64,000 nucleotides of DNA from Dyella sp. 2HG41-7 (GCF_021390675.1 NZ_JAJEJV010000004.1:310001-374000); one strand, 5' to 3'. Shown: positions 54,074 through 62,861, numbered from the stretch's first letter. The notes: generated by a model not told the origin, from the letters alone. Numbers and translations: made by a program.

Positions 54074-54562
54074 TTATCCCACACCGTTGAGAGCCACCTC
54101 GGAGAATTGCCGGGTTTTGGGATCATAAAGTGCTCCCCAAAACGAATCGCCGCCGTCACACACGACAACTGGCTTGTGCATTAACGCATCCCAATTTTCG
54201 TTACTTCGAGGCGATCTCTGATCTCGAAAGGCGTTTATATAAACGTATTTTCTACCTCGTATCGTCACTCCGACATATTGTCTGAGGTACGAGCCAGGAT
54301 TTTGTACCGATACCCCTGATACGCAGCATTGTTGTGATTTCAGTTCGGATAGCTTGCTGAGATCAAGTTCCAATTGCGCCACTAAAGTCGGCGAAACCGT
54401 CCACGCGCCATCAACATCCCTAGGCGTTGAACGGGAGCATTGTTTAAGAACCAGTTCCGCTTGGTCCGGCGACATAATGAACCCGTGGTCCATAGAAGAT
54501 GAATCTAGCGCCGTTCCGAGAGCTAAGAATAGAAAACACAAACATTGCGTATCTTTGCGCAT
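54074..54562 (-). CDS. Secreted hypothetical protein of array 2
   Basis: 162 residues. Signal peptide CLCFLFLALGTALDSSS, then a soluble domain with PRDVDGAWTVSPTLVAQLEL, a Cys pair QQCCVSGV, and a C-terminal VVVCDGGDSFWGALYDP. The AAGGAGG 8 nt upstream favours ATG 54562. Similar small proteins with 'GxxYVYxNAF' are common and uncharacterised. No family assigned. Confidence 0.75.
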   Translation of the reverse strand: MRKDTQCLCFLFLALGTALDSSSMDHGFIMSPDQAELVLKQCSRSTPRDVDGAWTVSPTLVAQLELDLSKLSELKSQQCCVSGVSVQNPGSYLRQYVGVTIRGRKYVYINAFRDQRSPRSNENWDALMHKPVVVCDGGDSFWGALYDPKTRQFSEVALNGVG

Positions 54563-54604
54563 ATCCACAGCCTCCTTATTCTCGTAGTTTTTCCTACTCG
54601 GCGG

Positions 54605-54629
54605 TGTCAGCTTAGGGTCGAAAGTTGAC
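54605..54629 (-). repeat. Array-2 repeat copy 6
   Basis: TGTCAGCTTAGGGTCGAAAG then TTGAC: core and both arms recognisable, 7 nt after the stop of the gene at 54637. Confidence 0.75.
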
Positions 54630-54636
54630 TATAGCT

Positions 54637-55047
54637 CTACAGCCCCTGGCTAGCAGGAAACGGCAACCCATCCCAACCACGGCGATCGCGTACCCTCTCC
54701 ACCCGAGACCAAACGTCTTCGGTCATCACGTTTCGCCAAACTCCACCTAACAAGAAGGCAAAACTTGGATCGGCGGCAGCATGGGCCTCCACTCGGTCGA
54801 TGACGTACTCTCCATGCGTCGCCAACAGATCCTCCAGCGGACCAGCAGATAGGTTCTCAGCAACAGCCTGCGACTTGTCCATGTTCCATGCGGCAACAAT
54901 AAAAGCCCAAGCCTCATCTGGAGAGCTACGGCAAAGCTCATCAACTTCTTCGAACGCCCAGAACAGCTGCTCGTGTTCGGTAGAGTCAAGCATTGTGTAT
55001 TGGAGGGCCAACCACGATGAGACCAGTTCGGACTGGGAGCACCTCAT
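54637..55047 (-). CDS. DUF6869-like protein
   Basis: 136 residues: SQSELVSSWLALQYTMLDST, AFEEVDELCRSSPDEAWAFI and GPLEDLLATHGEYVIDRVEA form the DUF6869 pattern (W at the N-terminus, 'P-~-W--I' and 'GPLEdlL--hG'). The start at 55047 has GAGGG upstream and overlaps the neighbour by 62 nt; ATG 54993 would remove family residues. Function unknown; often found in immunity-like clusters. Confidence 0.68.
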   Translation of the reverse strand: MRCSQSELVSSWLALQYTMLDSTEHEQLFWAFEEVDELCRSSPDEAWAFIVAAWNMDKSQAVAENLSAGPLEDLLATHGEYVIDRVEAHAAADPSFAFLLGGVWRNVMTEDVWSRVERVRDRRGWDGLPFPASQGL

Positions 55048-55297
55048 TCGACAAAGCCCTCTCTTGGAAGATATAGGAAGGCGGATCAGCGCTTGGAGTA
55101 TCGACGTAAACAATCTTCCAGCCGCTTAGCTCGAAGGCTTGGAGAATCGTTACACACTGTACGTTGAGCTGCCTTGCGATTGCACTGGCCCATTCGATCC
55201 TCTGCGATTCCGAGAAGTCACGCCTAACCAAGTCGCATGGTGAAGCTGCGGTAACGCCGCTGGCGAAGAGCATTCCGGTCAAAAGCAATGAACGCAT
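54986..55297 (-). CDS. Secreted hypothetical protein of array 2
   Basis: 103 residues with signal peptide (LLLTGMLFASGVTAAS). The mature part has two Cys (ASPCDLVRRD, LNVQCVTILQ). AGGGGA precedes the ATG at 55297. It overlaps the DUF6869 gene by 62 nt, so this unit carries two genes without a repeat between them. Confidence 0.68.
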   Translation of the reverse strand: MRSLLLTGMLFASGVTAASPCDLVRRDFSESQRIEWASAIARQLNVQCVTILQAFELSGWKIVYVDTPSADPPSYIFQERALSNEVLPVRTGLIVVGPPIHNA

Positions 55298-55324
55298 ACG
55301 TCCCCTGAATTGGTGTCTCGGCAA

Positions 55325-55350
55325 TGCCCGCTTCGGGTCGAAAGCGGGCA
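55325..55350 (-). repeat. Array-2 repeat copy 7
   Basis: TGCCCGCTTCGGGTCGAAAG then CGGGCA: a perfect compensated palindrome (both arms changed from TGTCCGC to TGCCCGC). Confidence 0.88.
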
Positions 55351-55393
55351 CGCATGGGAACTAGCGGCCCTATAAAGCTGCACTAAAGTTTTC

Positions 55394-55681
55394 TTAATTT
55401 CTTTGCTTACTTTTAGCTCTAGCCCCCAGAACAAGGCGCAGCATTGACCAGATAGCTAAAAGTTGAACGATCAGTCCGACGGTAAAACTACCTCGACCAG
55501 CGCTGTGAACCCCACCAAATGCATACCCCAAGATAACCGCTGGAGCCGTGAGCAACCCCGTGACCAGCCTTACGCTTTCGGTCATATTGGCCTGAAGCCA
55601 ATCGCTATATAAAAGCGCAGTTGTCGCAAACGCAATTCCTGTGACTAAGAAACCTTCCATGACGAGCCGCAACTTTTTCAC
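55394..55681 (-). CDS. Small membrane protein of array 2
   Basis: 95 residues with three hydrophobic segments (FLVTGIAFATTALLYSDWL, LVTGLLTAPAVILGYAFGG, FTVGLIVQLLAIWSMLRLV). Starts at GTG 55681 with GAGG upstream. The family is not recognised; similar array genes elsewhere in this window are also small membrane proteins. Confidence 0.68.
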   Translation of the reverse strand: MKKLRLVMEGFLVTGIAFATTALLYSDWLQANMTESVRLVTGLLTAPAVILGYAFGGVHSAGRGSFTVGLIVQLLAIWSMLRLVLGARAKSKQRN

Positions 55682-55735
55682 TGTCTATATGCCTCATGAA
55701 GCAGATGACTGCACCAAGATCACTTCTGCTAAGAC

Positions 55736-55760
55736 TGTCCGCCCTGGGTCGAAAGGGACA
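55736..55760 (-). repeat. Array-2 repeat copy 8
   Basis: TGTCCGCCCTGGGTCGAAAG then GGACA. It is directly adjacent to the stop codon of the gene at 55761. Confidence 0.82.
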
Positions 55761-56270
55761 CTACGGAATACCTTCGCGAATGGGGCGAGAGCCTTTTGCG
55801 CAGCGATATAGCGCAGCCCCGACCCGAGGCAGGAGTTCGACCGCGTCCTCCCTCGAATCTGCCCACAGCTTTATGTAGATCCTGTCGACATAGCTCGTTA
55901 CCGCGTCGTGGACGGTACCCGCAGTGAAGCCATAGAGTCTTTCTTCGCGCGGAGCGTGGTTGACGTATTCGCCAACAAGCGACATCGTTGCTGGCAATTC
56001 CTTTGTTTCAACAGCCTTCCATTGTTTGAAATCACCTTCAAACCTATCAGGTCCCGGGTAGCGACTGATCTCGTAGGTCACCACATGCCTACTTCTACGG
56101 ATGGTTCCCATGATTCCGTCGATACCTACCACGAAGGTGAACTTGTATTGAGATGGATCTCGAATGCAGATCTGAAATGAAGGGCTGATGGCGTGAGGCT
56201 CATCAGCCGATAGGCACGTCATCGGCACCAAAGCGAGTACGCATATAAAAATGATCTTCCGAAGGATCAA
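55761..56270 (-). CDS. Secreted hypothetical protein of array 2
   Basis: 169 residues. Signal peptide IIFICVLALVPMTCLSADE. Mature domain with SFQICIRDPSQYKFTFVVGI, WKAVETKELPATM and a C-terminal VGAALYRCAKG, two Cys. The start is TTG at 56270, backed by GGAGG 4 nt upstream. Its function is unknown. Confidence 0.75.
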   Translation of the reverse strand: MILRKIIFICVLALVPMTCLSADEPHAISPSFQICIRDPSQYKFTFVVGIDGIMGTIRRSRHVVTYEISRYPGPDRFEGDFKQWKAVETKELPATMSLVGEYVNHAPREERLYGFTAGTVHDAVTSYVDRIYIKLWADSREDAVELLPRVGAALYRCAKGSRPIREGIP

Positions 56271-56317
56271 GTCGCCTCCAACTAGATAAAAGCCTTCCTT
56301 GCCAGGGGCCTCTCATA

Positions 56318-56343
56318 TGTCAGCTTTGGGTCGAAAGTAGGCA
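56318..56343 (-). repeat. Array-2 repeat copy 9
   Basis: TGTCAGCTTTGGGTCGAAAG then TAGGCA. Core intact, arms partly changed. Confidence 0.75.
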
Positions 56344-56403
56344 CTCCTATCGTAGTGCTCGACACTGGTCAAAGGTCATGCTCACGCCGTCGTCAGCAGA
56401 AGC

Positions 56404-56784
56404 TCATCTATTAAATGAAAGCGACGAACTAACCATCCAAAGTTTGGCGGGAGCAGATGGATCATCCAGGTCCGTGACCACGACGATGGGGTCATCGGCA
56501 CCTGCTTCGACTTTAAGGACTTTCATTGCTTCGACCTTATCGAAAGCGCCACAGTGCCCGTTGAGGTAGGCGAAAAACGAACCCTTATCGCCATTCTTGG
56601 CAATATCTTGCGCCCGTTGTAGTTCTTCCTTTGAATTGCATGCAATGGTTGCGCGTTTCGCATAGACGGTTTGACCGACATTAAAGATGCCACCTTCGGA
56701 CGAAAGCGCGAGAGGACTGTATTGGTAACTAGTCATGCCCATGGCTAGAGCAACGACGATGCGAGTGGGGTGCGAGATTTTCAT
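56404..56784 (-). CDS. Secreted hypothetical protein of array 2
   Basis: 126 residues. Signal-like N-terminus (RIVVALAMGMTSYQYSPLAL) and mature part with GGIFNVGQTVYAKRATIACN, then VVVTDLDDPSAPAKLWMVSS. The two Cys (ACNSKEEL, GHCGAF) may pair. AAGGA lies about 5 nt upstream of the ATG. No family assigned. Confidence 0.72.
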   Translation of the reverse strand: MKISHPTRIVVALAMGMTSYQYSPLALSSEGGIFNVGQTVYAKRATIACNSKEELQRAQDIAKNGDKGSFFAYLNGHCGAFDKVEAMKVLKVEAGADDPIVVVTDLDDPSAPAKLWMVSSSLSFNR

Positions 56785-56873
56785 GCTGATCCTTATTCCT
56801 TGGAAAACGAGTCACAGGGCATTTTATCGAATTGCAACGTGTCAATGGCTTGAGTTTTTGCATAACCATTTAG

Positions 56874-56899
56874 CGTCCACCTAGGGTCGAAAGCGGACG
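56874..56899 (-). repeat. Array-2 repeat copy 10
   Basis: CGTCCACCTAGGGTCGAAAG then CGGACG. Outer bases of both arms changed together (CGTCC / GGACG), keeping the stem. Confidence 0.8.
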
Positions 56900-57000
56900 T
56901 CTTCCCGCAGTCAATGGATCTTTCTCCAATGTCTTCAGGGCATCGAGCAAAACCAGGAACCGCTCGATGGCGAAATGGCGCCCATTTTTCCCCTAGTTTG

Positions 57001-57723
57001 TTACCGAGCTAACTCAGCCTCTCCATTCTCAATGTTGTCGGTAATCTCTAAGCTCGAATTTGCTCTCGATTCGACAAGCACAGTTCTTAAGAAATAGGTT
57101 TGAAGTTCAATCGGGTGACCGGAGAGTGCTGCGAGTAAACCCCAGGGCGATTTGCTCATGTGCTCGGACGACTCAAGGACCACTAGAGATTTCGAATCTT
57201 CAGACCACTTAAAATCTTGAATAATGCGGCCAGAATCGATGCTCATTATTACCGACATGTCCGACACCTTATACACGGCGGCCTCGGTAACAGCAGTAGT
57301 TGCCTGATCTTGCATTCCAGCTAATACGAATTGGTGATCTGGACTGAAGCACGCCCATCTTAACCATCTCCCTTGGCTAGGCAGCGTCGCTGCCGCGCGC
57401 TGGAGGGCAACGCGCTTCTCCATTAAATGTGCAACCAACTCTCCAATTGGATCGCGTTGCGCGTCAACAGGATTTGCTTCCAACAATTTTGCGGGACCGT
57501 CCGGCACTATCGCCTCATACACCTTCGATTGCTTGTAGTTAACTATCCGCACCCGAACTGCCTTGGATTCAGCGGGCAAGACCTGCGCCGCAGTAGTTTG
57601 TGCGCGTGATGGGTTGCTCCAGCCCAAGCCGGACATGAGAAGCACTACCAATAGTCCTTGTATCAGTCGCGGGCAGAGCACTCTAATCTTCGACGCACCC
57701 AACAAAATTCGCACATATCCCAT
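57001..57723 (-). CDS. Exported hypothetical protein of array 2
   Basis: 240 residues. A hydrophobic segment (LIQGLLVVLLMSGLG) at about residues 20-35 is a late signal peptide or anchor. RWACFSPDHQFVLAGMQDQA and FKWSEDSKSLVVLESSEH look like two beta-propeller (WD/TolB-like) blades, too few for a whole propeller. The array repeat lies inside the longer frame upstream, so the ATG at 57723 is used. Confidence 0.65.
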   Translation of the reverse strand: MGYVRILLGASKIRVLCPRLIQGLLVVLLMSGLGWSNPSRAQTTAAQVLPAESKAVRVRIVNYKQSKVYEAIVPDGPAKLLEANPVDAQRDPIGELVAHLMEKRVALQRAAATLPSQGRWLRWACFSPDHQFVLAGMQDQATTAVTEAAVYKVSDMSVIMSIDSGRIIQDFKWSEDSKSLVVLESSEHMSKSPWGLLAALSGHPIELQTYFLRTVLVESRANSSLEITDNIENGEAELAR

Positions 57724-57750
57724 ATGGTCGACTACTTCTAGGTTGGCCAA

Positions 57751-57775
57751 TGTCAGCTTTGGGTCGGAAGCGGAC
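57751..57775 (-). repeat. Array-2 repeat copy 11
   Basis: TGTCAGCTTTGGGTCGGAAG then CGGAC. Confidence 0.82.
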
Positions 57776-57830
57776 GCGCCTCGGTAGGCACGCACATCTG
57801 CGTCAGGAATGGTTAGCCATCGCAGAAAGG

Positions 57831-58076
57831 TCATTGCAGTACTTCGATCTCCGAGTCGAGCACGTCACCAGCCCAACGAATGCTTCCGTCCACATTGCGG
57901 CAAACAACCAGGCCCATAGGCTCCCCATTTGAGCCGGTAAATCCTTGATCGAGTTCCACGATATCGCCAGCCTTGGCCTGCTTGCCTTCCCCCACGGTTC
58001 CATCTACTCGTTCAGGAGGAATATTTACGAGCAAGCGAGCTTTTCGAGCACTACGATGTTCCACGCACCATCTCAC
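57831..58076 (-). CDS. Small hypothetical protein of array 2
   Basis: About 81 residues: KARLLVNIPPERVDG, then AGDIVELDQGFTGSNGEPMG and GLVVCRNVDGSIRWAGDV, a small beta-rich (SH3-like) protein. The start is uncertain: GTG 58076 is chosen, since the only upstream ATG (58151) lies inside the array repeat and would translate it. Confidence 0.58.
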   Translation of the reverse strand: MRWCVEHRSARKARLLVNIPPERVDGTVGEGKQAKAGDIVELDQGFTGSNGEPMGLVVCRNVDGSIRWAGDVLDSEIEVLQ

Positions 58077-58124
58077 TAGCCGATTTCGCGACCGCAATAC
58101 TCGCCTACACCCAATTATCTCTAA

Positions 58125-58150
58125 GGTCCGCTTCGGGTCGAAAGCAGACA
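58125..58150 (-). repeat. Array-2 repeat copy 12
   Basis: GGTCCGCTTCGGGTCGAAAG then CAGACA: full copy. Reading the opposite strand gives a spurious MSAFDPKRTL frame. Confidence 0.85.
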
Positions 58151-58281
58151 TTAGCTAATATCGTTTCATAATGAAGTATATAGGCGCAGAGTTTCCATTT
58201 AGTCGACCATGAGGTAGTACGCCGTCAAAGGGTTTATATTGCTTGGGTGCCGCCACAAAGCATCCGGACAGGACGATAGAG

Positions 58282-60267
58282 ATGTTTGATTTTTTCAGGA
58301 AGCGCAAGAAGGCGCTCGTTACACCTTCCCCAACGTTCAAACCGACAAATGAGATGGAACCGACGACGACGCCTCGCTTGGTGGATGTCGTCGATGCCTA
58401 TGGCCGCTCGTTTCAAATACCGCTCGAACAATGGCGACGCGACGTCCTGAAACCTAACCTCGAAGCCAAGTGGAACGAGCCCGAAGGGCTCTATTCCTTA
58501 GTCATCTCAGCTCTTAGGGATGATTTGGCTCTCGATGTCGACCAAGCCAGCGCCAGGCTGATGGAAATTGATCCAGTCGTCGAACGAGGTTTCGTTACGC
58601 GGGCTATCGTACAGTTAAGGCTTGGGCGAGCCAGAGATGCGGGAGCAACTCTCCGTCAAGCCATATTGAAGGTCGGTGAAACGGGGGTTCTCGTAACCAA
58701 TCAAGCCAAGGTCATTAGCGCAGAAGGAAATCATGCGTTAGCCATGTCCACATTGGATCATTCCCTCGAGCTTGATCCCAATCAAGACAATGGCCTTAAT
58801 TGGCGAGTGGCCGAAATTACTGAAGCCTCAGGAGCAGATGCGGCACGCGCGTTCCTGAGTGGCTTAGCTCAACGCCCCGATGCTTGGAGGCCACAACTAT
58901 TGTTGGGGCAACTCGCTATCAACGCAGGTCAACAAAAAGACGGATTGGTTTGGTTCGATCAAGCATTGAACCAAGCGCCGCACGGCGCGGACGTAATGCT
59001 GGTCGTGAGCGGTGAACTCGGTCGGCAGGGTCTGCTCAACGATTTGGTCCAGCGCGTCGCTCCAATCTATGACGAACACCGTGATGACATCCGAGTCGGC
59101 TATAACTTGCTGCAAGCGTATGTGGATCTCGGTGACGCTTCGACTGGGGCTGCGCTGTTGGAGCGGTTGTTCGCCCTTGGACAGCCGGCCTTTGCAAACC
59201 ACTTACAGGACTTCGCGAAGACATTCGACGATATGATCAAGCAGGGGCCGAAAGTTCTAAATCGGGCGCCTGAAATTTCCATCCTGCAGATGGAGTTGCC
59301 GCCTTGGTTGCTCGGCATGGAAGGAATGGAATGGGCTGCTCCGTCTCGAGGTCGCGACCATCCACGAGTAGCTGTACTTCCATTGGCAGCAGTCGATGAG
59401 TTATCTGGAGACGTTGCTCGCAGCGGACGGGAAGACGAGCGAGGCAGATTATCGCGCGCGCTTCCTCTGTTTATTCTTGAGCAACTTATCTTTTGCAGCG
59501 ATTTGAATGCCGCATTGAACCTGCCAGTCGCGGATGGCCATGGACTGGTGATGTTCGGGGGTGCAGTAGACGACGAGCAACTCGAACTTATGGCGGGGGA
59601 CTTCGATCTCGTCGTCGAAGGTGAAGTTTCTCAATCTGAAGACGGTTTTAAAATCGTCTGCCGACTGAGAAAACTAAGTGATTTGTCGACCCTGAAACGA
59701 GTGGAGCGACATTTCAAAGACGAGGAGATCGGACATTCCTTGATGATCATGTCAGGCGAGGTATTGGCAGCAATCGGTGTTGCTGCTTCAACGTCTATTG
59801 AGCCCAGGGTCCCCATCTATGCGCTTCCCGCTACGCGCACGAACGAATATCTGAGTGCACTAGGGCAGTACTTAGCTATGACTTTGGCCTGTTCCGCCAA
59901 CGCGCGAGATTCCCTTTATGGCGAGCGCAATATCTACGGTTGGCTGCAGACCCTGGCCGTGTCAATTCCAGACAACGAGCCGGCCCAATTCATGTACTTC
60001 ACGGCCCTTGCCAAGGGGCGTCGCATGAAATCACCCATCGTCGATGAATTTGAGCGCCCAGCTGTCCAGCGGATGCGAGATTTGGTTCGTGCCGGACGTT
60101 ACTCGGCGAGACTGCTGCCCCTCCTAGCAGCGGTCTATCCAAACAATACTGAGCTCGGTGATTTGCTCGCTTCGGCGAAACCACCTGAAGATGAATCGTA
60201 TTCTGCGTGGTGCGGTCGCCTGCCAAGCGTATTTCCATTGACGCCAAATTCGCCTTCTAAGTTCTAG
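58282..60267 (+). CDS. TPR protein with TolB/FlgO-like domain
   Basis: 661 residues, the largest gene of array 2 and the only one on the plus strand. TPR-type helices cover about 80-330 (ARLMEIDPVVERGFVTRAIV, LGRARDAGATLRQAI, ALNQAPHGADVMLVV). RVAVLPLAAVDELSGD then FDLVVEGEVSQSEDGFKIVC form the TolB N-terminal/FlgO-like pattern often fused to TPR or adenylate-cyclase proteins. AGGA lies 8 nt before the ATG. No enzymatic domain seen. Confidence 0.82.
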   Translation: MFDFFRKRKKALVTPSPTFKPTNEMEPTTTPRLVDVVDAYGRSFQIPLEQWRRDVLKPNLEAKWNEPEGLYSLVISALRDDLALDVDQASARLMEIDPVVERGFVTRAIVQLRLGRARDAGATLRQAILKVGETGVLVTNQAKVISAEGNHALAMSTLDHSLELDPNQDNGLNWRVAEITEASGADAARAFLSGLAQRPDAWRPQLLLGQLAINAGQQKDGLVWFDQALNQAPHGADVMLVVSGELGRQGLLNDLVQRVAPIYDEHRDDIRVGYNLLQAYVDLGDASTGAALLERLFALGQPAFANHLQDFAKTFDDMIKQGPKVLNRAPEISILQMELPPWLLGMEGMEWAAPSRGRDHPRVAVLPLAAVDELSGDVARSGREDERGRLSRALPLFILEQLIFCSDLNAALNLPVADGHGLVMFGGAVDDEQLELMAGDFDLVVEGEVSQSEDGFKIVCRLRKLSDLSTLKRVERHFKDEEIGHSLMIMSGEVLAAIGVAASTSIEPRVPIYALPATRTNEYLSALGQYLAMTLACSANARDSLYGERNIYGWLQTLAVSIPDNEPAQFMYFTALAKGRRMKSPIVDEFERPAVQRMRDLVRAGRYSARLLPLLAAVYPNNTELGDLLASAKPPEDESYSAWCGRLPSVFPLTPNSPSKF

Positions 60268-60367
60268 TTCCGCTCATTTCATTAGGTGCAATGAAGCAAC
60301 AAACTATCGCCGACGGGTTAAGCGAATGAATTTGTCTGGTTGGGATGGGGTCGTTGCGATTCTGAGG

Positions 60368-60393
60368 TGTCCGCTTTGGGTCGAAAGCAGACA
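60368..60393 (-). repeat. Array-2 repeat copy 13
   Basis: TGTCCGCTTTGGGTCGAAAG then CAGACA. It lies 11 nt after the stop of the minus-strand gene at 60405. Confidence 0.88.
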
Positions 60394-60404
60394 TTTCATA
60401 TTAA

Positions 60405-60851
60405 TCAAATACGAGTGTTCTTCATCCATTTGTAGTCTGCGGTTGGACTAATTTTCTTAGCAATGCTTCGAGCACTCATTTGCTGTGCCACATATCGAAC
60501 CGCCTCATCACGGCATGATCGCGGCCACCACGCTGGTGGGGCTAGCGCAAACCGCTTGGTATTACCGATTAGCAATAACGGACCCATCGCAGAATATTCT
60601 GCGGATGAAATATCGCCCCAAGAAATTTGCCACTTGCCAAGCTTGGACGAGTAGGAAAGAGACTCGCCGCTAATTGTGTATGCACCACTAGCCGCGGCCA
60701 AATATAAAGAACCCAAGACAAGAGCTGAAAAAAATAGCGCTGCCGCATGGCTGCCAGAAGTGAATGAGCCCACTACGCCTATCGCGGAAAAGGCACATCC
60801 GCCGAAAGCCACTCGCCGATAAGTACGCATGTCAATGTAAATTTCGGTCAT
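60405..60851 (-). CDS. PH-like membrane protein of array 2
   Basis: 148 residues. Two adjacent hydrophobic helices (FGGCAFSAIGVVGSF; ALFFSALVLGSLYLAAAS) precede a small beta domain (ISGESLSYSSKLGKWQISWG, then PLLLIGNTKRFALAPP) like the bacterial PH domains of DUF6585/PH-6 type. AAAGGA lies 6 nt before the ATG at 60851. Function unknown. Confidence 0.7.
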   Translation of the reverse strand: MTEIYIDMRTYRRVAFGGCAFSAIGVVGSFTSGSHAAALFFSALVLGSLYLAAASGAYTISGESLSYSSKLGKWQISWGDISSAEYSAMGPLLLIGNTKRFALAPPAWWPRSCRDEAVRYVAQQMSARSIAKKISPTADYKWMKNTRI

Positions 60852-61073
60852 ATCAATTCCTTTTCCCAAATGTCTGTATATGGACTCCTCCCCTTTGCCA
60901 AGCGTCCCGTAGCGGCGGCTACTTTCCATCACGCAAGCCTTTGTTTGACTTTATTTGCTTTGGATCGCGCCGGGCATCGCCACAAGAAGCGTGCTGGACT
61001 GTCCCGGTATACACGCTACTTGTTTTCAGCCCTGGATTTGCGGGCAGTGGTGCATAGCCTCGATTGGGCAGTA
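60852..61073. other. Intergenic region, no gene or repeat seen
   Basis: 222 nt between the PH-like gene and the hydrolase. It has no array repeat, unlike other boundaries in array 2. Confidence 0.4.
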
Positions 61074-62081
61074 CTACCTCGGTGACTGCTGCGCCATTTC
61101 CAGGGCTTGCATAACCGCCTTGGCCACCGCATTCGGCTGATCGATCTGGATGTCATGCGAGGTATCTGGAACGTGCGCCAGCGTGCCGCGGGAGGAGGTG
61201 GCGACGATCTGCGCCTGCGTGTGGGCCCGGGCTTCTTCCAGCCCTTTGCGGTCACGCGGCAGCGCATCGGCATAGGTGTTGGCGGCGGACAGCACGATCA
61301 GGGGCGTCGAGCCGTGCGTCTCCTGCTTTGACACAGGTGGCTTGAACACCACGGGATTGTTTTGCAGAACCGATATCACGGTGTGCCAGTACGCAGGCTT
61401 CGACATGAGCGCCAGGTTCGCCGCGTTGAGCTTGGCGCTGGCGTGCGGATCAGGCTCACCGAGGCACTGGCTCAGTTCCTTATGGGTGGACGACAGTTCG
61501 TGCTTTTCGGCGGCAGCCTCGCACTGCCGAAGAAACGCGAACCGCTGTACCGAGAGGGTGTCCTCATCCTTCTGCCAGCCGGGGGCAAACTGGCCGATGT
61601 TCTGCGCGGGCGGATCAAGCAGGACCATCGCGCTCACGTCCGCCGGATAGCTGCTCGCGTATTGCCGAACGATGTTGCTGCCCAGCGAATGCCCCACCAT
61701 CACCAGCGGCGTCGTAAGGCCGGCGCGCTGAATCAGTGCGTGCAGATCCGACACGTCGGCGTCGAGATCTCGCGGCATCGCCCCCTCGCTGCTAAAGCCG
61801 AACCCGGCCCGGTCGTACGCGCAGACGCGCGCGTGGGCTGCAATGAGTGGCTGCACCTTGAACCATGTGGAGGAATCGGCGACCGCGCCAGCCTCCAGCA
61901 TGACGGTCTGCGGCCCGCTGCCCGAACAGCGCAGATTGAGGTAGTGGCCATGGCCAAGGTCGATCAGCTTCGCCGCGTGCGCATAGCTGTCCGGCATGCG
62001 CTGCGGCGTGGTGGCGTCGGTGGCTGTGGCCTGCCCATTTATCACGGCCAACAGAAAGGCGCCGCCCGCTTTCAGGTACAT
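61074..62081 (-). CDS. Secreted alpha/beta hydrolase
   Basis: 335 residues. Signal peptide (GGAFLLAVINGQATATDA). Nucleophile elbow GHSLGSN, oxyanion HGHYLNLRCSGSG region, and C-terminal His in DTSHDIQIDQP complete the triad. CAYDRAGFGFS matches the family. Clearly more GC-rich than neighbours. The start at 62081 is preferred; longer frames reach 62159. Confidence 0.8.
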   Translation of the reverse strand: MYLKAGGAFLLAVINGQATATDATTPQRMPDSYAHAAKLIDLGHGHYLNLRCSGSGPQTVMLEAGAVADSSTWFKVQPLIAAHARVCAYDRAGFGFSSEGAMPRDLDADVSDLHALIQRAGLTTPLVMVGHSLGSNIVRQYASSYPADVSAMVLLDPPAQNIGQFAPGWQKDEDTLSVQRFAFLRQCEAAAEKHELSSTHKELSQCLGEPDPHASAKLNAANLALMSKPAYWHTVISVLQNNPVVFKPPVSKQETHGSTPLIVLSAANTYADALPRDRKGLEEARAHTQAQIVATSSRGTLAHVPDTSHDIQIDQPNAVAKAVMQALEMAQQSPR

Positions 62082-62414
62082 CCTGTTCAAGGTGTGTCTC
62101 CCGTCGATGGCCCGAGCAGGGCGCCGGGCAGGCCGCTTCATAGACTTGAAGCGGCGCAAGAAGTTCAGGGCGTTCGGGTCACTTGAGCAAAACGGGGCGG
62201 TTCATTTCATGAAATGGATACGCGAAACCGGAGTCACGCGAATATCGGATCAGCGTAGGGCATGGTAGCTATTGCCATGATTGTCGGTGCAAGGGTGAAG
62301 GCGGATTTTCTAGCCATCCTTCCCTCTCCAAACTCCTAACCGCTCTTTAGGCGACCGATGGACATCCCTGATGTTGTTAGCGGAAAAGTTTCCGCTTTGG
62401 GTCGAAAGCGGGCA
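62082..62414. other. Intergenic region, array repeat at its end
   Basis: 333 nt without a gene. The GC content falls from the hydrolase side to the array side. It ends with array repeat copy 14. Confidence 0.4.
62389..62414 (-). repeat. Array-2 repeat copy 14
   Basis: TTTCCGCTTTGGGTCGAAAG then CGGGCA, directly adjacent to the stop codon of the gene at 62415. An extra GCGGAAAAGTTTCCGC palindrome abuts it. Confidence 0.82.
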
Positions 62415-62801
62415 TTACGCTGCGCGCCAAGGGATGACCTTGGCAACCAACACGAATGCTATGTATGCGGCTGGCGTGGTTAGCACGCCCAGCCCGAAAC
62501 GGGCCCAATAATTCGTGGGGCTTCGAAGAAAAGAGAGTGCCAGCCCTCCCAATGCAACCGCCAGATAGGGCGCGAAAGTCATCACCCACATTGCATAGAA
62601 CGCAAAGATGTCTGACTTTTCCCTTGAAATAAGATAGCTAACCGCTATCGCGCCGTACAAACACAGCGCGGGAAAGAGCGCTCCAAGTATGACGATGGCC
62701 CTTGGTCGAACTCGGGGCCTTAGCGCCATGAATATAAGCAACCCGACTGGAATGCCAAGCTCCAGGGCGATCGCACCAATGGTCAAGGTTGTCTCAGTCA
62801 T
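62415..62801 (-). CDS. Small membrane protein of array 2
   Basis: 128 residues with four hydrophobic helices (LTIGAIALELGIPVGLLIF; AIVILGALFPALCLYGAIAV; FAPYLAVALGGLALSFL; LGVLTTPAAYIAFVLVAKV). GGATGGAG precedes the ATG. Family not recognised. Confidence 0.72.
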   Translation of the reverse strand: MTETTLTIGAIALELGIPVGLLIFMALRPRVRPRAIVILGALFPALCLYGAIAVSYLISREKSDIFAFYAMWVMTFAPYLAVALGGLALSFLRSPTNYWARFGLGVLTTPAAYIAFVLVAKVIPWRAA

Positions 62802-62835
62802 GCTCCATCCGCTTAGAGACCGACTATTTGCATTC

Positions 62836-62860
62836 CGCCCGCTTCGGATCGGCAGTGGAC
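62836..62860 (-). repeat. Array-2 repeat copy 15 (degenerate)
   Basis: CGCCCGCTTCGGATCGGCAG then TGGAC, 1 nt before the stop of the fragment at 62862. Confidence 0.65.
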
Positions 62861-62861
62861 A

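Noticed and set aside
58076-58151. Start codon MSAFDPKRTL at 58151
   Set aside because: This is the array repeat read as protein, a well-known spurious N-terminus; a later GTG was used instead.
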